This document shows, in pieces, positions 10,960-18,116 of a stretch of 22,767 nt of DNA; positions within the stretch are counted from its first letter, which is position 1, and every line of letters begins with the position of its first letter. The stretch is from NCBI GenBank assembly GCA_008931825.1, contig QXVZ01010443.1, forward strand, positions 1,692-24,458, given 5' to 3'. The stretch comes from Phallusia fumigata. Its lineage: Eukaryota; Chordata; Ascidiacea; Phlebobranchia; Ascidiidae. The position numbers were made by a program, and so were the translations under genes. The notes below the pieces were generated by a model. The model saw only the letters and a program-made list of their open reading frames with translations. It ran no database searches and was not told where the DNA came from.

Positions 10960-11394
10960 TATGCCATTTTCAATTGGATGCTGGTCTGCACGCGACGGAG
11001 GTTTCTTTCCTCATACAAGTCTAAAAAGTATGAGGAGAGCAGATACAATTTACCACCCAAGTTACATCTTGTGTTATTCCAGTTTAAAAGCTTACTTGAA
11101 ATAGATCTACATTCATCATTCCATACTTTTGAGTCGCCTTCAAAAATAAGGGGCCCTTTAAAACAAGTATCGCATGTACCAAGAAAGCGCATGTATCCCA
11201 TCACGTGTACAATAAAAATATACGAAACAAATACTAATAAAGTTAAACAACGAATGCAAGAATACATACAGTTCTAAAATGCATAAGAATTTACAATAAA
11301 ACCCTCGAGAACTTTTAAGTTTTTGCATTTAGCATTTGGGTTTCGTTTACAACGTATTTTACCTAGGCCACAATTTCTATTTCATCTTCTCCAT
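10960..11394 (-). pseudogene. Degraded CH-domain gene of unit C
   Basis: Recognisable pieces, in minus-strand order: an exon 1 remnant (11363-11394) reading GEDEIEIVA then a stop, against EEDEKKIVAW; no clear exon 2; an exon 3 remnant (11096-11146) reading FLKATQKYGMMNVDLFQ with a GTAAGC donor; and an exon 4 remnant (about 10960-11020) reading DLYEERNLRRVQTSI after a CTTTTTAG acceptor. Exon 3 ends in phase 0 but exon 4 needs one carried base, so joining them breaks the frame. Its FLKATQKYG is nearer the usual transgelin consensus than the intact copies, so it is an older, diverged relative rather than a recent dead copy. Some transcription cannot be ruled out. Confidence 0.65.
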
Positions 11395-11474
11395 TTTGCC
11401 AGTCTGGCACAATTTTACACCTTAACTGCAAATCTACAGGACCTGTAAGATTGCACAATGGTCATACGCTGTTT

Positions 11475-11717
11475 GTAAGTGATTTGCCTCTCGTTGTCCC
11501 TGGGAAAGTTACATATCCATTAAACACTTCATAGAGAAATGTTGTGAAAACATCAAAAAGACTATTTTAGTGATTGCGGTTTGTTATTGATCCAGAAACG
11601 CCCTTTGAACCTTTCAACCTAAATCTAACTGTTAACGTCTCTTGGGCGCCTCTATTAAACATACAACTTAAAAGTTAATCCGTCAGACCTTTGTTGGTGT
11701 TCGATGTTTGTTTAACT
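11475..11717. other. Unassigned AT-rich spacer
   Basis: Unique sequence between the end of repeat unit C and the hAT-like element. I see no coding region, repeat or structured RNA in it. Confidence 0.5.
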
Positions 11718-12035
11718 CAGTGGTTCTCAAACTTTTTAAAATTACTCGCATAACGACCCTCAGTTTTTTCGATGACTCGCGGTCCACTAAAAATTTAACA
11801 CTAAACTTCACTCGATTACAATTCAGCAACGCTTTGTGTGTGCCACAATCGCTTGCTTGTTACTTGTGACATCACAAAACAGCATTGTGCGGTGTGCCAC
11901 AAAGGGCGCAATCAAAAAACTTTTGACAGAAATGAGCTCCTTTTTTGGCAGACTAAGAAATTTATGCAGTGCCGTATGAAATCATCAAGCAGTCTGATCC
12001 GGCCCGCAGACCGTATGTTTGACATACCAGCACTG
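11718..12035. mobile_element. hAT-like non-autonomous element remnant
   Basis: The left edge CAGTGGTTCTCAAACTTTTT is a typical hAT-superfamily terminal sequence, followed by the CGACCC and TCGCGGTCC tracts often seen inside such termini. The right edge near 12035 (GTTTGACATACCAGCACTG) is an imperfect inverted match. The flanking eight bases do not form a clear duplication, so either the ends have decayed or the right boundary is wrong. No transposase reading frame is present. Confidence 0.45.
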
Positions 12036-12704
12036 CAACATGGATATAAACACTACAATGTACAACATATAAAATAGGATTTATCTACTTCAATGCATGC
12101 AACAAATAAAAGTTCAACACTGTCAAAACGGGTAAAAGTTTATTAATACAAATAAGACACACAGAATATCAGAACAAGTAATAGAAACAAATAAGTACAT
12201 TTACTGTGAAGTCGCGGCAAAAATATATGTAGCAGAAGTCGAACGTGGAAAAAGTTTGGAAAACGGAAACTAACCATTTGATGTGTAGTGACCGCGATAT
12301 GCGATGTGTCGGAATATGTTGTCTATGTTACTTTGAATTTCATTTCAATGTTTCGTCACACCATTTCTTGTTTTCGTCGGTTCAAGTTAACCATATTTGG
12401 CCCGGTACACTTAATTACTTTGCAACCTCATACTCGGAAAACAAAAACAACTGTTAACCGCCTTGAACCATGTAACATATACCCTAAGGTTATGTTATAA
12501 TTATCGCGAACCTGCACCAACTCTTTTACACAGAACGGTAAAGTCGTCGTCGTTCTAATTGTCCATCCGTCCAATTTAATATGACACACAGTATAAGCAA
12601 CTAAGAGACGGGTTACGATTTTAATTTATATCACCTCTGACACCAGCATAATTATGTAGCCGTCGCGTTTACTCATTATCTCATTTGTCTTAGTCTCGAT
12701 ATGC
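12036..12704. other. Non-coding stretch without recognised features
   Basis: Short open frames here begin at non-ATG codons and overlap each other, with no splice-site framing or recognisable protein. An AATAAA occurs at 12104-12109. I see nothing else to support a gene. Confidence 0.4.
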
Positions 12705-12712
12705 TATATAAG
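12705..12712 (+). promoter_or_regulatory. TATA box candidate
   Basis: TATATAAG within GCTATATAAGCC, with initiator-like pyrimidine-A sites (TTTCAACAT, AATCAGTAC) 12 to 35 bases downstream. No convincing coding region follows on the plus strand. An AATAAA lies at 13121-13126, which would bound a transcript of about 400 bases. The consensus match is direct observation; promoter activity is inference. Confidence 0.4.
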
Positions 12713-13330
12713 CCGTGCCTTTTCAACATCCAATCAGTACAAGTACAAAAAAAACTAGGACAGATTAGATCTGAATATTGTTTTTATTCAGAGCACTTGT
12801 ATTCGCTAACTCGCCGTGTTGTTATCGTAACATTGTTTCGTGAATATAATTTAAGGGTTAAGTTTTGTGCCTCAGACTTTTGTTAGTAGCAGAAGTTAGA
12901 TTGTTTATTTTGGAGTCGGATTTCAGAGTGTTTCCTTTTGTGCTCTTAGTCAGTACAGATGTAACTCAGGAACGAAAAAACAACTTTATAAAAAATAACT
13001 TTGATTGTCCAAATCACAAAGCGAAACAACACCTTGTGATTAGCTTAATTAGCGCAGTGTTTCGGATAGGATAACACAACAGTTGTTGCACAAGCTACGT
13101 AGCGACCTTTGCTGTGTCACAATAAAGCCGCGTTGGTCGTATCAAAGACCGTTGAATCAAGTTACGGAACTTACACCATCCACAGAAACCAGTGGGAGGA
13201 CTTTAAAACCGCTAGTGATGGCGAATGTGGTAGAATTTTCACACAGTTGCAACACACTGCGTGTATTACAAGGATAAAAGAACACAAAAAGAGGAAAACA
13301 AACAACAAAAATAATAACAGTTCTTAAAGT
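12713..13330 (+). other. Possible non-coding transcription unit
   Basis: The stretch between the TATA candidate and the convergent minus-strand gene has no open frame with an ATG and coding character. It does have AATAAA at 13121-13126 followed by GT-rich sequence (CGTTGGTCGT), which resembles a cleavage and polyadenylation site. If transcribed it would give a short RNA. Nothing identifies its class. Confidence 0.25.
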
Positions 13331-13334
13331 GTTT

Positions 13335-13340
13335 TTTATT
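13335..13340 (-). terminator. Polyadenylation signal AATAAA for the 199-residue membrane protein gene
   Basis: AATAAA on the minus strand, about ten bases beyond the TAG stop at 13350-13352. This gives an unusually short 3' untranslated region, which supports the gene call. Confidence 0.55.
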
Positions 13341-13349
13341 TGGGTGTGA

Positions 13350-14008
13350 CTAGCTATAGTGTTGAACCGGAGGTGGTCGTTGGTACGTAGGACCTATATT
13401 TCTGTTTTGGCCTGGCCCGTTGAGACTTGATAGACAAGCATACAACGTGGCCGATAACGCACAAATCACACCAACAGGTCCGGGAAACAAATAATAAAGT
13501 GTAGAAAAAATTAATCGGAGCAGGTACGCACCTAACCATGTAACAACAAGTAAACCTGTACATATTAAAAACACTATCACAATGACATAGTATAGTACGA
13601 TGGTTTCACGTTGTTTTTTTGTGGCTTCACGTTCAAACTTTTGAAAATCAGCAACAGCTTTTTTTAATCTTTGAATTTGGTAAAAGTTTGCGATGTCTTT
13701 CCGATTTTCTTGGGGCTTGTGTACGGCGTCATTAAATTCCTTGATATCATTGACAGTAACTTTTGAAAGCTCATGATGTACTGTTTTTCGCTTCCATGTC
13801 AATACTACATACATGTACAACATATAGCAGACAAATAAGAGTGAAACAAATGCAAAAGCACACAGCGAAATCAAAACAAAATCCCAGCTGTACTCAATGA
13901 CCAAATCTGCAAAATAAGTAGCTTAAGTTTTTTTTTGTCACATTGCAGTGCAGTTAAAAACCTACCAAATTTGTACATAATGTACGAAACTATTTCCTTT
14001 TCTGCCAT
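13350..14008 (-). CDS. Unknown multi-pass membrane protein, 199 residues (2 exons)
   Basis: Minus-strand exons 13966-14008 and 13350-13906 are joined in phase 1 across a 59-base intron with a GTAGGT donor and a TTTTGCAG acceptor. The start ATG at 14008 has A at -3 and G at +4. The protein begins MAEKEIVSYIMYKFD and has a first hydrophobic segment at residues 22-47. A charged, helix-prone middle follows (about 50-110, with LKKAVADFQKFEREATKKQ). One long or two adjacent hydrophobic segments span about 114-145, and another lies near 152-175 after a Pro-Gly turn. The short polar tail is rich in Pro and Gln (PTYQRPPPVQHYS). I do not recognise the family. The intact exon joint, near 3' polyadenylation signal and long unbroken frame make it a real gene. 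It faces away from the LRRC8-like gene, with the 14592-14891 gene between them. Confidence 0.75.
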
Positions 14009-14087
14009 AATGTTACTTGATCGTTCGGATGTAGACAAATGATGAAAAGATCGAGAATTCAATATTTCCTGTCAATGACTTTCATAA

Positions 14088-14123
14088 CACGTCACAGCAA
14101 AATTAGTTTATTCCGTTACGTCA
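14088..14123 (-). promoter_or_regulatory. Two CRE/ATF-like motifs upstream of the membrane protein gene
   Basis: On the minus strand, TGACGTAA (14116-14123) and GTGACGTG (14088-14095) lie about 80 to 115 bases upstream of the ATG at 14008. Paired CREB/ATF-like sites at this distance are typical of proximal promoters. No clear TATA box was seen. Function is inferred. Confidence 0.35.
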
Positions 14124-14533
14124 TGTTTTTTTCCTATTTTTGTACAACCTTTACCCTGAAATACAAACAATATGCATAAAAGGGTCAGAATGGTTTATAC
14201 ACCACTCATTTTACAAATTTTCGTGGTACCAAGCAGTAAAATAGGTTTGAACAACCCTAAACGTTAACTTTGACTAGGTAAAAAACAAAAATCATAATAC
14301 TGTAAAACACGACTTCACTTTATAAGCAGTAGAAACCCACCATTTGAAATTAAAGACAAAAACTAGCACTTTTTCAACAATTGCATGCTAAAAAAGAGAA
14401 AGTGTCACATTGTGATATTATTTGTAATTGGAGGACATTCCGGTTAGAGGTTTGAATGTTCGGGCAACAACCATTCAACGTAAGCTCTTGTCGTTTAGAA
14501 CGAACATAACACTTCCGTACTTGGTAGACAAAG

Positions 14534-14539
14534 TTTATT
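14534..14539 (-). terminator. Polyadenylation signal AATAAA for the 99-residue gene
   Basis: AATAAA on the minus strand about 53 bases past the TGA stop at 14592-14594. Confidence 0.45.
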
Positions 14540-14591
14540 GTGGAACGTAACAGAAGATCGTAACTAGTGTCAGAATTTGGTTTACTCCTAG

Positions 14592-14891
14592 TCACAATAA
14601 AATACATTTGCGCGGGATTTCGCTTTCATCCGTCGGTATTTTGAAACTTGTAATCGGTCCAGATTCCTTAAATATCTTCCACGCTGCTTTCGTCATTTGC
14701 TGTTGGGGAAGTTGACTTTCCAAATAAACATTTTCGAGATATTGACTGTCCTGATACTCCTCTGCCAGCTTTAACATTTCGACAAATTCAATCACCCCAC
14801 ACTCCTCATTTAGTATTTGCTTTTCGACAAGTTCTCCCAATAACGTTATTTTTTCACCCACTTCTTGTTGTTCCGAGATATCCCAGCACAT
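14592..14891 (-). CDS. Unknown acidic 99-residue protein with C-terminal CaaX box
   Basis: An open frame on the minus strand from ATG at 14891 (G at -3) to TGA. The product begins MCWDISEQQEVGEKITLLGE and is acidic and helix-prone, with no membrane segment. It ends in PRKCILL. The last four residues, Cys-Ile-Leu-Leu, fit a CaaX prenylation motif. Leu in the last position is the geranylgeranyl type, and the Arg-Lys just before it could aid membrane binding. An AATAAA follows 53 bases after the stop. I do not recognise the family. It could be a single-exon gene or the last exon of a longer one: the frame stays open about nine codons upstream of the ATG before a stop, with no strong acceptor seen. 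Confidence 0.5.
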   Translation of the reverse strand: MCWDISEQQEVGEKITLLGELVEKQILNEECGVIEFVEMLKLAEEYQDSQYLENVYLESQLPQQQMTKAAWKIFKESGPITSFKIPTDESEIPRKCILL

Positions 14892-15386
14892 GACGTTCAG
14901 AAGTAAAAAATAATTTCGTCAGTTCTAGGCCAACCCTATTTTGGTCTGCCGCACAAAGAAAATTGTTTGTCAAGCCGGGAAACTTTGCCTTTTTCTTGGG
15001 TAGGTCGGTATGCCATGGCAGTCGTCATCGGCTCGGGCAGAAAATTTTTGGGGGCAATTCTTAATATATTTTTTGATAAACCATCATTAAATAGTAAAGT
15101 ACATTTTTTCGGAATTCCAGGACTTTGCAAGTGCCCCCTCTTGCCCCTACGTACCGGCGCCCATTGCAGTTGTTGCTTTTACAAAATGTCCCATATTAGG
15201 TGTAATATGTCGCCATTGTATCATGTTTCGCTTTTAAAATACAAAAAACTATTTCAGACCTTCCGGTCAGCTTGCAGCAGAACACAAGAGCAAACAGTTT
15301 TTTTAACAGTAGTTATGACTAAAACATTTTTCACTTTTTTAAAATGTTTATTTAAAACGTGAGGTACCAGGTTCAATCACCAAAAC

Positions 15387-15477
15387 AACATCCAGCTGGC
15401 TAGCCTAAACTGTCTTCCGTTGCACTGATGAGACCTTACAGGTCGAAACAGTGTGCACTGTCTGCAACATCCAGCTG
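15387..15477 (+). repeat. Direct repeat AACATCCAGCTG bracketing the ribozyme
   Basis: AACATCCAGCTG occurs at 15387-15398 and again at 15466-15477, 79 bases apart, on either side of the hammerhead core. The second copy begins inside the 3' strand of ribozyme stem I. CAGCTGG upstream can also pair with CCAGCTG downstream and so lengthen stem I. The same arrangement is present in copy 2. Confidence 0.7.
15419..15468 (+). ncRNA. Type I hammerhead self-cleaving ribozyme, copy 1
   Basis: All core elements are present in order. Stem I 5' strand is GTTGCA (15419-15424) and the first core box is CTGATGA (15425-15431). Stem II is GACCT (15432-15436) with AGGTC (15440-15444), closed by a TAC loop, and the second core box is GAAA (15445-15448). 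Stem III is ACAGTG (15448-15453) with CACTGT (15456-15461), closed by a two-base loop or, with one pair fewer, a four-base GTGC loop. The cleavage-site C is 15462, giving a GTC triplet, and the stem I 3' strand TGCAAC (15463-15468) pairs perfectly with GTTGCA. Every stem is fully complementary. Both free ends leave through stem I, which defines type I. A distal CAGCTGG/CCAGCTG helix may extend stem I. It lies about 0.8 kb upstream of the LRRC8-like ATG of this copy. Short-stem-III type I hammerheads in animals are often linked to retroelements and small circular RNAs (established). Cleavage here is inferred. Confidence 0.9.
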
Positions 15478-16271
15478 ACCACAGAAATAGTGACTGTTTT
15501 TTTGCATTGATTGTTTCATTTTTACGATTGCCGAACCGAATGCCAAACGTTCATCATTCTGAACAGACTGCGTCATATTAATCAGGTCGTGTGGGCTTAT
15601 ATGTCACGCAAGAAAGATCACAGACTAAAGGTTTGAGTTGTTTTTTCTTGACTGAACAACGCCTTGATAGAGTGTGTTTTCAATAGGCCTGCTGGCAAGC
15701 TACCTGCTGTTCGTTGTCGTGGCTATCAGGTAACACGCCAGACAGTTGAAAGCCGTGAATGGAGTGTGTAATCCTGTATTTGTTTAATCTTCCAATGGTT
15801 GGTTAATTAAAGTGTAGTCGGGTTAGTTTGATAATGAAGGTTGATAAAGTTGAGACTTAGTTCATTTTAAACGTATGCGCGCCCTGCAGTTTTTTAAGTT
15901 AATCTAGGAAAAACAACCGTTATATTGCGGGACAGGTGTCAATATGTTGTTGACCAAAATGTAATAACTGCATTGAATGACCTTTTCACTGTGTTAGAAA
16001 TGGCAGCAAACCATAGTCCTGCCTCCTTTTCTGTTGATGAAAATAAAGTAGTTTTGTGAAAACAGCAATATGCAAGAGAACATTTGTGTGGTGACAGTGA
16101 AATGACGAAGTAGCAGTGTTGTATAATCTATTCCTGACGAAAGTTTCAAACCATGTAAAGTATTGGGTGGGTTTGTTTAAAGTTTATTTGTTGAGTTGTT
16201 TCCAACAAAATCGTTTTTACCATTGTTTTACAATAATTAAAGTAGCAGTTTATTGCCATTTAAATGGCGCA

Positions 16272-16585
16272 ATGTTAGGACCATTGCGACAACTTAGTGA
16301 TCTAGTGTTTGATAAAATTGTTCCAATATGGGATATATGGTTGTTTCTAATTTTTGTCCTTCTGATTGTGGTTGGAAAATCAACATACTCCTACACTCCT
16401 GGGTCAGAGTCAAAGCTTTTGTCATGTTGCAAAATTAAAACAGGTAAGTTCTTCTGTACTGTTAATGTAACTTCACCTGATAGGGACAAGTAAATAAACC
16501 TTTCGTGCTGTTGCAGAGAAGTCGTTCAATGGCCCTTTCAAGTCATCAACAAGTAACAATGCACTCAGCAGCATCAATACTACCG
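16272..16585 (+). other. Duplicate of LRRC8-like exons 1 and 2 (copy 1)
   Basis: Exons 16272-16443 and 16517-16585 repeat exons 1 and 2 of the gene at 17783-19137, with the same splice sites (GTAAGT donor, TTGCAG acceptor, GTTTGT donor) and identical coding sequence. The copy stops at the N before any microexon or last exon. If the 1.51-kb duplication is an assembly artefact, these are the same exons on the other allele. If it is real, they would be an alternative 5' end that encodes the same N-terminus. Confidence 0.7.
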
Positions 16586-16605
16586 GTTTGTACTTTTTAA
16601 AATTT

Positions 16606-16606
16606 N
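16606..16606. other. Single N at the joint of the two 1.51-kb copies
   Basis: The only ambiguous base in the window lies exactly where copy 1 ends and copy 2 begins. This suggests a scaffold join placed without merging overlapping contigs. Confidence 0.95.
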
Positions 16607-18116
16607 TAAAGTACATTTTTTCGGAATTCCAGGACTTTGCAAGTGCCCCCTCTTGCCCCTACGTACCGGCGCCCATTGCAGTTGTTGCTTTTACAAAATG
16701 TCCCATATTAGGTGTAATATGTCGCCATTGTATCATGTTTCGCTTTTAAAATACAAAAAACTATTTCAGACCTTCCGGTCAGCTCGCAGCAGAACACAAC
16801 AGCAAACAGTTTTTTAACAGTAGTTATGACTAAAACATTTTTCACTTTTTTGAAATGTTTATTTAAAACGTGAGGTACCAGGTTCAATTATCAAAACAAC
16901 ATCCAGCTGGCTAGCCTAAACTGTCTTCCGTTGCACTGATGAGACCTTACAGCTCGAAACAGTGTGCACTGTCTGCAACATCCAGCTGACCACAGAAATA
17001 GTGGCTGTTTTTTTGCATTGATTGTTTCATTTTGCAATTGCCGAACCGAATGCCAAACGTTCATCATTCTGAACAGACTGCGTCATATTAATCAGGTCGG
17101 GTGGACTTATATGTCACGCAAGAAAGATCACAGACTAAAGGTTTGAGTTGTTTTTTCTTGACTGAACAACGCCTTGATAGAGTGTGTTTTCAATAGGCCT
17201 GCTGGCAAGCTACCTGCTGTTCGTTGTCGTGGCTATCAGGTAACACGCCAGACAGTTGAAAGCCGTGAATGGAGTGTGTAATCCTGTATTTGTTCAATCT
17301 TCCAATGGTTGGTTAATTAAAGTGTAGTCGGGTTAGTTTGATAATGAAGGTTGATAAAGTTGAGACTTAGTTCATTTTAAACGTATGCGCGCCCTGCAGT
17401 TTTTTTAAGTTAATCTAGGAAAAACAACCGTTATATTGCGGGACAGGTGTCAATATGTTGTTGACCAAAATGTAATAACTGCATTGAATGACCTTTTCAC
17501 TGTGTTAGAAATGGCAGCAAACCATAGTCCTGCCTCCTTTTCTGTTGATGAAAATAAAGTAGTTTTGTGAAAACAGCAATATGCAAGAGAACATTTGTGT
17601 GGTGACAGTGAAATGACGAAGTAGCAGTGTTGTATAATCTATTCCTGACGAAAGTTTCAAACCATGTAAAGTATTGGGTGGGTTTGTTTAAAGTTTATTT
17701 GTTGAGTTGTTTCCAACAAAATCGTTTTTACCATTGTTTTACAATAATTAAAGTAGCAGTTTATTGCCATTTAAATGGCGCAATGTTAGGACCATTGCGA
17801 CAACTTAGTGATCTAGTGTTTGATAAAATTGTTCCAATATGGGATATATGGTTGTTTCTAATTTTTGTCCTTCTGATTGTGGTTGGAAAATCAACATACT
17901 CCTACACTCCTGGGTCAGAGTCAAAGCTTTTGTCATGTTGCAAAATTAAAACAGGTAAGTTCTTCTGTACTGTTAATGTAACTTCACCTGATAGGGACAA
18001 GTAAATAAACCTTTCGTGCTGTTGCAGAGAAGTCGTTCAATGGCCCTTTCAAGTCATCAACAAGTAACAATGCACTCAGCAGCATCAATACTACCGGTTT
18101 GTACTTTTTAAAATTT
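16607..18116 (+). repeat. 1.51-kb tandem segment, copy 2
   Basis: Second copy of the segment at 15095-16605; here the sequence continues into the rest of the LRRC8-like gene. It differs from copy 1 by scattered single-base and homopolymer-length changes, for example near 16799, 16952 and 17400. Confidence 0.85.
16930..16979 (+). ncRNA. Type I hammerhead ribozyme, copy 2 with a stem II mismatch
   Basis: Same architecture as the ribozyme at 15419-15468: GTTGCA 16930-16935, CTGATGA 16936-16942, stem II 16943-16947 with 16951-16955, GAAA 16956-16959, stem III 16959-16964 with 16967-16972, cleavage-site C at 16973, and TGCAAC 16974-16979. The one difference is in stem II, where AGGTC is AGCTC. 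Base 16953 is C, so the third pair is a C-C mismatch. The catalytic core is unchanged. It probably folds less stably and may cleave more slowly. Confidence 0.8.

Larger units (their letters stand above)
8700..11474. repeat. Tandem duplication unit C, short and partly decayed
   Basis: Third direct repeat unit, about 2.78 kb. It matches A and B from 8700 and ends around 11474, where similarity to the region after exon 1 of the intact genes fades. It lacks the roughly 1.4-kb stretch that separates the orphan last exon from the intact gene in A and B. Around 10780-11020 its sequence mixes features of both internal halves of A and B. It therefore may be an unduplicated ancestral form or a recombination product. 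It holds CH-domain relics but no intact gene. I see nothing else coding in 8700-10270 or 10345-10930. Confidence 0.8.
15095..16605 (+). repeat. 1.51-kb tandem segment, copy 1 (probable allelic contig overlap)
   Basis: Starts at TAAAGTACATTTTTTCGG and ends at GTACTTTTTAAAATTT, immediately before a single N. The next copy begins with the same start after the N and reaches the same end at 18116. The copies differ at only a small number of sites. This is the pattern left when two overlapping contigs of different alleles are placed end to end. It contains one hammerhead motif and the first two coding exons of the LRRC8-like gene. Confidence 0.85.

Noticed and set aside
11838..12077. Plus-strand frame of 79 codons inside the hAT-like element
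   Set aside because: Starts at a non-ATG codon and shows no transposase motif; likely chance within a non-autonomous element.
15365..15382. GGTTCAATCACC as a tRNA or SINE B box
   Set aside because: No A box at the proper distance upstream and no cloverleaf could be drawn.
16131..16150. CTGACGA on the plus strand as a hammerhead core
   Set aside because: There is no stem II followed by GAAA at the required spacing.
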